From JAWRCU01 sp033542235 (GTDB taxonomy: Bacteria; Pseudomonadota; Alphaproteobacteria; Rhizobiales; Rhizobiaceae): a DNA stretch of 64,000 nucleotides. The notes under the pieces were generated by a model. That model saw nothing but the letters and a program-made list of their open reading frames with translations. It was not told where the DNA came from and did no database searches. The stretch is taken from NCBI RefSeq assembly GCF_033542235.1, contig NZ_JAWRCU010000007.1, forward strand, positions 223,110 to 287,109. Reading direction: 5' to 3'. Shown here piece by piece: positions 28,053-36,011 of the stretch; position 1 is the stretch's first letter, and every line of letters starts with the position of its first letter. Made by a program: the position numbers and the translations under genes.

Positions 28053-29091
28053 GGATCATCCCCACGATCAAGAGTAGATTGGCATTCTGCGACGACAAAT
28101 CTCGCGTCGATGCCAAGTTATCGAACCCCAATGGATAACTTGTTGCAGGAAAGCTGCCGCCGGGTCAAGCAGGGGGCAACTTGTACTTCACGCACGCAGG
28201 GATATGCGAGCGTCACGTAGGCTGGCATCGCTCGCACGTCCCGATGCTTCGAAGCCGAAAAGCACCGCCTCCAAATGCCCCGTTTGTAAGGGCCCTGAGC
28301 TTTTCTTCGTAAGAGCTTAAGCCCTTCGTCTTCGCTATCCGCGCTTGCTGTGAAGGGCAGGGGTGCCCTTTCCTTTCGCGAATAATGAGGGAGCACATGA
28401 TTATGCGAAGCAGTGAAAATTCGTTCGTCTTGGCGGTGATTGGGTTCTCTTCCTGTTGATCGGAGTGGGCCTGAAGGTTGCCTCCCGGCCCGAACCGGTT
28501 TTCTGTTCCAGCGCATTATTGGCCAGCCCCGCATCGAACCAGTCGACGCGGACCATAGGTCGTCACTGCTACGTGAACGGCAGCGCTGGCTTCGACTGCC
28601 GTGCCGCGAAACGCAGTCGCGTTATTGCTCCCTGATCCTCACGCGGCTCTCGACCAGATCGCTCGTATGATGAACACCCTGGATCAGGCTAGATGCCCAG
28701 GCGGAGCGTTGGGCGCCAGCACCATCTCTCGGGTAGCCGCATGGCAGTGTTTCGGCTCCGCCGGTCGTTACCTTGGCGCGGTGCGCAAGCCCCACCGCGC
28801 TCACAATGCAGTCGCGACAATTCGCTAGTTCCGCGGCAAGGCTGGGATACGCTAATGCTCTCCGTGGACGCGCCGGCGACCAGCCTTTGCCAACGCAGAG
28901 GCGGCTATGGAGCAACCCGCCACCGCGTCCAACCAACTGGCTCTCGCACCCCTTTGACCAATCAATCCGGTCGAGCCGATTAACTCCGACACCCGTGCCT
29001 TCATCGTGCCACCGCCAGACGCTTCCTGGAGGTGGCTGGATAGAGGCCCTACTTAGACCCTTGCCGACGGTGGATGCGGGGGAACTGCTGT
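28053..29091. other. About 1 kb with no recognisable gene, left edge of accessory region
   Basis: Several overlapping open frames of 60-140 codons occur on both strands (for example minus 28118-28534 and minus 28622-28936), but none has a known domain, a convincing ribosome-binding site or rhizobial codon bias. No tRNA, insertion sequence end or CRISPR is visible. The stretch looks like decayed sequence and marks the transition into the accessory region. Confidence 0.5.
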
Positions 29092-29382
29092 TTACTTAGC
29101 TTTCGAAACCGCCTCCATCGCGCTCGCCAGCGTGACAGTGGGGTTCTTTTTGCAATAGGCAGCAATCATTTGCGCATTGGCCTCTGCCTTCTCACCGTCC
29201 AACTTGGTGTCGCCGGCTTTGCCGTGGGCGAAACCGCTCATCCACATTGCGATGCCGGCGACTTTGGCCCTCGACATGCCACGGACCTGCTTGCAGGTGA
29301 GCGTAGACATGTCCACTTCCGCGGTCATGGCTTGGCCGGCTAAGCCGATGACTGCGATCGAGAGTACAATCGCGCGTTTCAT
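29092..29382 (-). CDS. HdeA/HdeB-like periplasmic acid-stress protein
   Basis: 96 residues from the ATG at 29382. A signal peptide (MKRAIVLSIAVIGLAGQAMTAE) precedes a short mature domain with two cysteines, in LTCKQV and YCKKNP, the disulfide pair of HdeA-type proteins, and the GFAHGK turn at the usual position. HdeA proteins are small periplasmic chaperones that bind unfolding proteins at low pH. The call rests on this motif pattern. It is transcribed away from the Spy-like gene 500 bases to the right. Confidence 0.7.
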   Translation of the reverse strand: MKRAIVLSIAVIGLAGQAMTAEVDMSTLTCKQVRGMSRAKVAGIAMWMSGFAHGKAGDTKLDGEKAEANAQMIAAYCKKNPTVTLASAMEAVSKAK

Positions 29383-29891
29383 GATCAGGAGTCCTCCCAA
29401 AGCTCCCGCCTTTAGCTTCAATACAATCGCCTCTCATCGAAATTATGACCATGACCCAAGCTCGCTGTGTTGTTCGCGAGGTGCAGACTTGTTGAGAAGA
29501 AGTGGCGAGTATTGATTCTGTCCCGGTAATGGGCCTGGACGGCTGCACCTTCCGCATCGACCGTCGGATATCCCCTTGGGCCGATATCGCGATAGCCTTG
29601 GGGTAAAGTTGCGTCGGTCTGAAGGTCACGAACACAGGCTGCGACATCTTCCTTCTTCGCCGATTTGGTCGACGGGCAGCAATGACCCTCTTCCTGCGAT
29701 TCTGACGTCAACAGCCGAGCTTCGAGAATCGCCGCTCGCAACCCATTGGGTGAATTCGGATCCGCCTGCAAATCCGGGGCTTTACAGTAACATACGTTTC
29801 GGCGGGCAATCCCCAGCAGTACAATTGCTCTGGCGTGGGGCTCCGGTTTTCGCACAAGCCCGCCAACTTGGCGCAATCATGGGAGGTTGCC
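29383..29891. other. Interval between HdeA-like and Spy-like genes
   Basis: About 509 bases. A 152-codon open frame on minus (29418-29876) and an overlapping one on plus (29576-29980) are present; neither has a known domain, and the minus frame lacks a good start signal. It probably contains the promoters of the two flanking divergent stress-protein genes. Confidence 0.45.
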
Positions 29892-30422
29892 ATGTCCAGA
29901 TTTCCGCGCACTGCGGTTGTTGCCCTGCTGCTGACTGGATCATCCGTCCTGGCTCATGCTCAGGCACAAGGCACTCCTGACGCAAGTGCGCGACAGCAAT
30001 TGAGCGCTACCGAGATGGAGAGCCTGACCGATGCCCGGATTGCGATCGTCAAGTTCGCCCTTCAAATGACGCCCGAACAAGAAAAGCTCTGGCCGGCAGT
30101 TGAAGAAGCTATCCGCTCCAGGGCAGCGGGGCGACAGGCCCGCCTGGCTGCGCACAAAGCGCGCATCGATGAACTGCGTGACCGCAACGCAATCGAGAAC
30201 TGGCAAAACCGAGATCCGGTCGACTTTTTGCGTCGACGTGCCGATGCATTGGCCCAAAGAGCGGCGGAGGTGAAGCGGCTCGCCGACGCATGGCAGCCGC
30301 TGTTTGAAACACTTAGTCCCGACCAGAGGCGACGACTGGCGGTCGTAGCGGTGTTCGTATTTCGGGACATGAGGGATCAGTTCGAAGATCAACTTCTGGA
30401 AAACTTCGACACAGAAGATTGA
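29892..30422 (+). CDS. Spy/CpxP-family (LTXXQ) periplasmic protein
   Basis: 176 residues from the ATG at 29892, with GGGAGG six bases upstream. A signal peptide (about 1-25, ending AHAQ) is followed by an all-helical, charged mature protein with two LTxxQ-like motifs: MTPEQEKLWPAVEEAI and LSPDQRRRLAVVAVF. Spy/CpxP proteins are periplasmic ATP-independent chaperones or stress sensors. Rhizobial versions with the EKLWP block are common and of unknown specific role. It lies just upstream of the diaminopropionate cluster on the same strand, but 220 bases apart. Confidence 0.8.
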   Translation: MSRFPRTAVVALLLTGSSVLAHAQAQGTPDASARQQLSATEMESLTDARIAIVKFALQMTPEQEKLWPAVEEAIRSRAAGRQARLAAHKARIDELRDRNAIENWQNRDPVDFLRRRADALAQRAAEVKRLADAWQPLFETLSPDQRRRLAVVAVFVFRDMRDQFEDQLLENFDTED

Positions 30423-30642
30423 AGTTGGCAGAAAGGAGCCTGGACACCGACCGGTCGAGACGACGACCTGGGCACGAACGAGTAGCAAACACAGGGTACG
30501 GCAAACCGCCCGCCAGCGTAATGTCGCGAAAGGTGAAAACACCCTGCCGGCATCAACGCTCCGCTCGCCGTACCCCGTCGCGACGCCGCGACAGGTGGCA
30601 TGTATGGAGCAATCCAAGAGAAATGCTCCAAGGAGGCCGGAT

Positions 30643-31641
30643 GTGATCGTAGAATCGCCGTTGGACTTGATCTTTCGAGACTTGTTCTATCGTGTTCCTT
30701 CATTTGCCGGGACGAACGACCTCTTTCTAAAATTGGAGGGGTTTAACGTAACCGGCTCCATCAAGATCAAGACTGCGATCGCTCTTGTCGAGGATCTCGA
30801 GAAAACAGGCGTCGCCAGGTCAGACGACACCGTCATTGTGGAGTCATCCTCGGGTAATCTCGGCCTCGCCCTAAGTCTCGTCTGCGCCGTAAAACACTAT
30901 CAATTCGTTTGCGTCACCGATCCGAATGCCAGTCGCCCCGCCATACGGGGGATGGAGGCCTATGGGGCTAAGGTCGTCGTCGTGAGAGAGCGGGACTCAG
31001 CGGGAGGCTACCTGGGAAGCAGGTTGAAGAAGATCGACCAGATCCTGTGCTCGAATCCAAACGCCGTCTGGCTCAATCAATACGCCAATGTGGCCAATAT
31101 GAATGTGCATGCGGAGCAAACGGCGAACGAGATCGCGCGTGAGTTCGACCATGTCGATTGGGTTTTCGTCGGGACCGGAACGACAGGTACGCTTGCCGGA
31201 ATCTCGGAGCGGCTTCATCAGAAATTCTCGAGCATCAGGGTTGTCGCGGTCGAACCGGTAGGCTCCGTCACGTTCGGCGGTGCGCCAGCGAAGAGAAACA
31301 TCCCCGGCATCGGGACGAGCGTACGCCCCCCCCTTGCAGCTCTGGCCAAGCCGGACAGGATAGTGGCAGTGCCGGAACAGAAGACGATCGAAGCCTGTCT
31401 TTCGTTCGTTCGAGACTATCATCTGCTCGTCGGGGGCAGCACTGGATCGGTTCTAGCTGCAGTGCGACAACTGGCTCCGGAGTTTCGGGGTGGCGAGACC
31501 ATCATCGCGGTGTCGGCAGATCTCGGCGAGAAATACCTGGACACTATCTACGATCCAACGTGGGTAGCGAAGGTCATCGCGGCGGATGGCGACAAGCGTG
31601 CGCGGGCTGAGGATCTGGTGGCTGCCGATGCAGACGGCTGA
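30643..31641 (+). CDS. sbnA: N-(2-amino-2-carboxyethyl)-L-glutamate synthase, SbnA-like
   Basis: 332 residues. The GTG at 30643 is chosen because AGGAGG (30631-30636) sits six bases upstream and it removes a 16-residue non-homologous extension. A PLP fold-type II enzyme: the Schiff-base Lys lies in TGSIKIKTA, the substrate loop in ESSSGNLGLA, and the phosphate-binding loop in GTGTTGTLAGI. SbnA condenses O-phospho-L-serine with L-glutamate, making ACEGA, the precursor of L-2,3-diaminopropionate. Distinction from ordinary cysteine synthase rests on the SbnB gene next to it. First gene of a three-gene operon (with sbnB and the amidinotransferase). Confidence 0.9.
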   Translation: MIVESPLDLIFRDLFYRVPSFAGTNDLFLKLEGFNVTGSIKIKTAIALVEDLEKTGVARSDDTVIVESSSGNLGLALSLVCAVKHYQFVCVTDPNASRPAIRGMEAYGAKVVVVRERDSAGGYLGSRLKKIDQILCSNPNAVWLNQYANVANMNVHAEQTANEIAREFDHVDWVFVGTGTTGTLAGISERLHQKFSSIRVVAVEPVGSVTFGGAPAKRNIPGIGTSVRPPLAALAKPDRIVAVPEQKTIEACLSFVRDYHLLVGGSTGSVLAAVRQLAPEFRGGETIIAVSADLGEKYLDTIYDPTWVAKVIAADGDKRARAEDLVAADADG

Positions 31642-31753
31642 AGCTCGGCGGACGTGGCTGGGGTGCCGCATGTGCCCAATTCGCCGATGCAGCTTGTGCA
31701 CCCCGCGAGGCCCTCTTCCAAAGAGGCAATCGTGATCTAGGCGGAGAACAATC

Positions 31754-32770
31754 GTGCTGTCTGCTCCGATATTTCACGTAGTTTCCGGTTCGGCTGTTAG
31801 ACGTGTCATTGGCGAACATCGGGAGCAGATGTTCCCGGTTGTCGAGACGGCTTATCGACTTCACGCAGCAGGCAACACTGTCAACCCGGACAGCTATTTC
31901 CTGCGATATCCGGACAAACCGAATGCTCGCATCATCGCATTGCCCGCCCACATTGGCGGCGCGATCCAAAAGAGCGGCATCAAGTGGATTTCGAGTTTTC
32001 CGGAAAACCGGGCCAGCAACTTGGCCCGGGCTTCGGCGGTTCTGATCTTGAACGATGCGACCACGGGTTACCCGCTGGCGTGCATTGAGGCATCGCTGAT
32101 CAGCGCGACGCGCACGGCAGTGTCTGCCGCGCTGGCTGCTGAGCATATTTCTCACGACCCGTTCGAGGGAACCCTCGCAGTAGTTGGAACAGGAGTCATC
32201 GCACGAACGACGGTCGACTGGCTCCTGTTTCGAAATTGGAAATTCAGAAAGATCAGTCTGCACGATCTGGACCGCGCGGAAGCCGAGCGCTTCAGCAAAT
32301 GGCTTCGGGAGGAGCACAATCTCGAAGCCGATATTCAAGATCACTTGGAGGACGCCGTCCGCCAGGCGTCGCTCATAATTTTCGCCACAACCGCATCGGA
32401 ACCCTATGTTGACGACGAAAAGCTGTTCGCGCACTCGCCCACTGTCATCCACCTGTCGCTGCGGGACGTTGGCGCAAACACGATTCTAAAATCGCAAAAC
32501 ATCGTCGACGACATCGATCATTGCCTGAAGGCGAGAACGTCGCCTCATCTGGCGGAAATCGCGACGGGAAGCAGGTCCTTTGTCGCGGGTACTCTGGTGG
32601 ATGTGCTTGAGAACAGGCTCGAACCGGACTACGGCAAGCCCCGCATATTCTCGCCGTTCGGGCTTGGTGTTCTTGATCTCGCAGTTGGCAGCTTCGTGCT
32701 CAAGGCCGCAATAGCATCGGGCGCAACGACTGCTTTGCCCGACTTCTTCAGCAATTCCGCACGTTGGTGA
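31754..32770 (+). CDS. sbnB: N-(2-amino-2-carboxyethyl)-L-glutamate dehydrogenase, SbnB-like
   Basis: 338 residues from a GTG start. It belongs to the ornithine cyclodeaminase/mu-crystallin family: the Rossmann motif AVVGTGVIARTTVDWL is at about residues 138-153, and the family's N-terminal ALPAHIGG block with the substrate loop is present. SbnB uses NAD+ to oxidise ACEGA, releasing L-2,3-diaminopropionate and 2-oxoglutarate. The gene is 112 bases downstream of sbnA and 22 bases upstream of the amidinotransferase. On its own it could be an ornithine cyclodeaminase; next to sbnA the diaminopropionate role is much the better reading. Confidence 0.9.
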   Translation: MLSAPIFHVVSGSAVRRVIGEHREQMFPVVETAYRLHAAGNTVNPDSYFLRYPDKPNARIIALPAHIGGAIQKSGIKWISSFPENRASNLARASAVLILNDATTGYPLACIEASLISATRTAVSAALAAEHISHDPFEGTLAVVGTGVIARTTVDWLLFRNWKFRKISLHDLDRAEAERFSKWLREEHNLEADIQDHLEDAVRQASLIIFATTASEPYVDDEKLFAHSPTVIHLSLRDVGANTILKSQNIVDDIDHCLKARTSPHLAEIATGSRSFVAGTLVDVLENRLEPDYGKPRIFSPFGLGVLDLAVGSFVLKAAIASGATTALPDFFSNSARW

Positions 32771-32792
32771 GATGTCGAAGGAGAATTTAGAA

Positions 32793-33845
32793 ATGTCGAG
32801 GGTGTGGAGTTGCAACGAGTGGGACCAGCTGGAGGAGGTCATCCTTGGCAATTCGCTCAATGCACGGTTCCCTACGGCCGACTTGAGCACTCAGCTTGCA
32901 GAATTTCCCGACCGGCCTATATCCGAAATACCTCGCGGACCCTTCCCGCAACAGATCATTGAAGAAACCCAGGAGGATTTGGAGTGTTTTGCCAAGCTCC
33001 TCGAAGATCTTGGCGTCGTGGTCAAGCGGCCGCAGACATGGCCCCATGACGCCAGATTTTCCACCATCAATTGGGAGGCGCAAGGATACTATAATTACTG
33101 TCCTCGCGACATCCTGCTGGTGATCGCCGATCAGATCATAGAAACGCCCAATGTCATCCGCAGCCGGGCTCAGGAGACCTTCAGCTATCGCGCTCTGTTG
33201 ATGGACTACATGAAATCGGGCGCGAAGTGGTACAGCGCCCCCAGGCCCATGCTGCTGGACTCGCTTTTCGAGGGTGCTGATCTCGACAGACCTACACCGC
33301 GGAACGATGAGCTGGCATTCGATGCAGCAAACGTGCTTCGTTTCGGCCGGGATTTGATCTACCTGGTCAGCGGCACGGGCAACGAGGTGGGCGGACACTG
33401 GCTTCAATCGATGCTTGGCGAGCAATTCCGGGTCCATTTTCTCAAGGACGTCTACTACGGCAGCCACATCGATTCGACCCTTGTGGCCTTGCGCCCCGGC
33501 TTGGTCCTCGCCAATCCTGGACGCCTCAATGACGAGACGCTGCCCAAAATCTTGAAACAGTGGAAAGTCATCTACAGCCCGCCGATGGAGAACACGGACC
33601 GGCACGACGCAGATTATCTGGCGAAATCGATCGGTAGTGACTGGATCGACATGAACGCGTTCAGCATCAATGCCAACCTGGTGGTCGTGGATCAAAGTCA
33701 GCCGTCTCTGATGAGGCTCCTGGAGAAGGAGGGCCTCGATGTCATTCCCCTTAGGTTACGGCATTCAAAGATGCTGGGTGGCGGCCCGCATTGCATAACT
33801 TTGGACGTCCGGCGAGCGGGAACTCTCGAGCGGTACTTCGATTAG
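32793..33845 (+). CDS. Arginine:glycine-type amidinotransferase
   Basis: 350 residues from the ATG at 32793 (AAGGAG about nine bases upstream, product starting like other family members with WSCNEWDQLEEVILGN); an ATG at 32772 is an alternative. The family's catalytic His225 (YYGSHIDST) and nucleophile Cys334 (GGGPHCITLD) are visible. Such enzymes (GATM, StrB, CyrA/AoaA) move the amidino group of L-arginine onto an amine, releasing ornithine. Following directly after sbnAB, the likely acceptor is diaminopropionate, giving 2-amino-3-guanidinopropionate; an unrelated acceptor cannot be excluded. Its stop codon merges with a rhizobial intergenic palindrome. Confidence 0.88.
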   Translation: MSRVWSCNEWDQLEEVILGNSLNARFPTADLSTQLAEFPDRPISEIPRGPFPQQIIEETQEDLECFAKLLEDLGVVVKRPQTWPHDARFSTINWEAQGYYNYCPRDILLVIADQIIETPNVIRSRAQETFSYRALLMDYMKSGAKWYSAPRPMLLDSLFEGADLDRPTPRNDELAFDAANVLRFGRDLIYLVSGTGNEVGGHWLQSMLGEQFRVHFLKDVYYGSHIDSTLVALRPGLVLANPGRLNDETLPKILKQWKVIYSPPMENTDRHDADYLAKSIGSDWIDMNAFSINANLVVVDQSQPSLMRLLEKEGLDVIPLRLRHSKMLGGGPHCITLDVRRAGTLERYFD

Positions 33846-33935
33846 AGCATCGGACCGAAAAGTGCGTAGCGGTTTTCTGACGAATCCGATGGTTAAACAA
33901 AGAGATAGAGCGGCGTGGCGGTTCAATTTGAACGC
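33843..33935. repeat. Rhizobial intergenic palindromes (RIME-like) between convergent operons
   Basis: CATCGGA (33848-33854) pairs with TCCGATG (33885-33891), with CCGAAAA and TTTTC inside, the shape of common rhizobial intergenic mosaic palindromes. The TAG stop of the amidinotransferase is part of the element. A second palindrome centred on GTTCAATTTGAAC follows (33922-33934), flanked by GGCGTG and CACGCC. It may end transcription from both directions. Confidence 0.55.
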
Positions 33936-34032
33936 ACGCCGATCAGCCGCCTCGCAGAGTGAATCACTTCCACTTTACTTCAATTGAGCGTGCTTCAGGC
34001 TGCCGGCTGGTCCGCATGCGCAATAAGTAAAG

Positions 34033-35154
34033 TCACCTCTCGCTGTTGTTCGCCGCCAAAACGTCAATCGCGCGATTAATCAACGGATCGAGACCATTTT
34101 CGATATCAGATTTGTGGTTCAACAGCTCGATATCCGCCGGCACTCCTGTTCCTTCGTAGCACACCATGTCGGCTGAGAGATATACTTGGTAGGACAAACG
34201 GTACTCCCAGCCATTGGGAAGTTTCTTCTCGAGTTGGTATGAGAAGATTCCGTTTGTGTGGTCGCCTAGAATTGTAACATGGGGGAGCTGCTTTACCGCG
34301 AGCGCAAAGACCTCCCCGCCGCTGAAAACAGAATCACAGGTCAGGAGCACGATTGGCCCGGTGAATTGTACGTCACCTTGTGGTTCCAAATACCAGGTTT
34401 TCAAGGGCGTAAAGTCGCTGTTGCCCGGACCAATCTTCGTCTTTCTATGAAAAGCAACGCGTCTACGATCGCAAAACCGATTGACGATCGCGATCGCAAT
34501 ACCGTCCTCGCCGCCGGGATTGTCCCGGATATCGATAATAATACCTTTCAAGGATTTGAAGTCACGAGAGATCGCGTCAAGAGCGACAGCCAGACGCCGC
34601 TTCTTTATTCCCTCCAGTTCGAAAATTCGCATGTAACCGAAAGTGTCGGATCTGCAGTATTGAAGGATCCAGGCTTCTGTCTCCCTGGGCTTGCCAAATC
34701 CGTGATCAATAAGTGTCTTCCCAGTTGTCTTGAATAGATCCTTTATATCTCGTTTGGTAAATTCTCTGTAGAATCTGGACGTTTTCTCCGGATTGAAATA
34801 TCTCGGCTTCTGGTGTCTGCCTCTGCTCGCTATCAGTTCGATGTGCCCATCATTCAACGGAGCAAGTAGCTGGCAAAAGATATTGAAAAGCTCATCAGCG
34901 CTTGTCGTCTTTGTGACTGCGGGTCTGTACGTATCGTACTGCTTTTCCCAATCGACTTTCCTCAGTTCGAAAAACGGGTATCTGTTGTGGAAGGTGTTCC
35001 ACAAACATTCGAAATTCCTTTCAGGGTCGCTGGTCATGGCGGGCGATCTGAACTCCGGCCGGCTGCCCGAGGGAGCCTCGTTCACGAATAAGGGAGTACC
35101 ATGGTGGCGAGTGATGCCGCCAAGCAAAGGCTGTCCGAGCGATGCGAAAGTCAT
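34033..35154 (-). CDS. S41-family serine peptidase (C-terminal-processing/tricorn-like)
   Basis: 373 residues. The nucleophile region DSVFSGGEVFALA (Ser about 274) and DIRDNPGGE are the S41 signature. No signal peptide or PDZ domain is apparent. It starts at an ATG overlapping the TGA of the TraX-like gene (ATGA), with no Shine-Dalgarno of its own, so its translation is coupled to the polymer cluster; ATG 35037 is an alternative. Base composition is visibly more AT-rich than neighbouring genes, a sign of transfer. In this setting it may trim or degrade the product; function is inferred from position only. Confidence 0.8.
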   Translation of the reverse strand: MTFASLGQPLLGGITRHHGTPLFVNEAPSGSRPEFRSPAMTSDPERNFECLWNTFHNRYPFFELRKVDWEKQYDTYRPAVTKTTSADELFNIFCQLLAPLNDGHIELIASRGRHQKPRYFNPEKTSRFYREFTKRDIKDLFKTTGKTLIDHGFGKPRETEAWILQYCRSDTFGYMRIFELEGIKKRRLAVALDAISRDFKSLKGIIIDIRDNPGGEDGIAIAIVNRFCDRRRVAFHRKTKIGPGNSDFTPLKTWYLEPQGDVQFTGPIVLLTCDSVFSGGEVFALAVKQLPHVTILGDHTNGIFSYQLEKKLPNGWEYRLSYQVYLSADMVCYEGTGVPADIELLNHKSDIENGLDPLINRAIDVLAANNSER

Positions 35155-36011
35155 TCGGGCGACAGATCGGGCACCAGTCCGACCAAGAGTTCAGAGCCAG
35201 CAAGCTGTATAGCGTAGATTTCCAGTGTGTGACGACCGATGAAGCGGAGTATGCCAGCTATCTTTTCCGGCGGTTGGAAGCGGCTCTTGCCGCGCACGAA
35301 CAGGCACATGCTGATGGACAAAACACCAAGGCCCACAATTACGACGGCCAAGGGGACGGCCGGAAACGAATATTCCTTTTGTTCTTGCCAAATGTAGACG
35401 ACCACGGCCACCAGACAAGCCACAAGGCGCATCCGACCAGCGGTATCGGTCGCGATCAGGGTTGGGGTTGCCGAGCCTCGAGTTTCGCCCGACGTCCCGC
35501 CAGAGGAGATATCGTCGATATACCGGCGCTGGCATAGACCGAACAGCGCCCACAGCCATCCCTCGGCGCCGTAGTCGGCAATCTTTCCTGCCACAGGAAC
35601 CAATGCAAGAAGGAGGGAAACGATGACGGCGAAAGCGATCCAGCCACGAGTTTTCACAAATGCTTGTGCATGAGGCCGCGCGATGCGGATGAGCACATAG
35701 CTCAAAAGAATGTTGGGTGCCACCCACCTCCAATCCGCATTCCAGCTTTCGAGCAGCGTCAGAGTGATGCCGATGGCAATCCAGCGGAGCGGGACAGTTC
35801 GGCTGTGTGCGTAGCCCTGGAGGAAGAAGAACGATGGCGCTGCAAACCGTCCGAATACGCTCCACCAGAGGTCGTCTTCCATGAAGAAATAGCCGAAATG
35901 GCCAACCACGACGAAGATGATTGCAGCTGTTTTTAGCCAATCCGTGTTGTCGACCGCCCGTGCGTTTACTGAGTGAGTGCGGTCGTAGGCTACTGCGCTA
36001 GCTTGTGACAT
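35151..36011 (-). CDS. TraX-family membrane protein (predicted acyltransferase)
   Basis: 286 residues from the ATG at 36011, GGAG nine bases upstream; its first codons overlap the end of the synthetase gene by 14 bases. It has about eight to nine membrane helices and the TraX hallmarks: IIFVVVGHFGYFF near the N-terminus, GRFAAPSFFFLQGYA, and HTLEIYAIQL near the C-terminus. TraX acetylates the N-terminus of F-pilin; relatives belong to the acyltransferase-3 superfamily. Between the polymer synthetase and the S41 peptidase, it could acylate or help export the product. Substrate unknown. Confidence 0.8.
   Translation of the reverse strand: MSQASAVAYDRTHSVNARAVDNTDWLKTAAIIFVVVGHFGYFFMEDDLWWSVFGRFAAPSFFFLQGYAHSRTVPLRWIAIGITLTLLESWNADWRWVAPNILLSYVLIRIARPHAQAFVKTRGWIAFAVIVSLLLALVPVAGKIADYGAEGWLWALFGLCQRRYIDDISSGGTSGETRGSATPTLIATDTAGRMRLVACLVAVVVYIWQEQKEYSFPAVPLAVVIVGLGVLSISMCLFVRGKSRFQPPEKIAGILRFIGRHTLEIYAIQLAGSELLVGLVPDLSPE

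Noticed and set aside
28118..28936. Open frames of 100-138 codons on minus in the gene-poor kilobase
   Set aside because: No family, weak starts and mutually overlapping frames; treated as decayed sequence.
30595..30642. Longer sbnA start at GTG 30595 or ATG 30604
   Set aside because: The GTG at 30643 has AGGAGG at ideal spacing and matches the usual short SbnA N-terminus.
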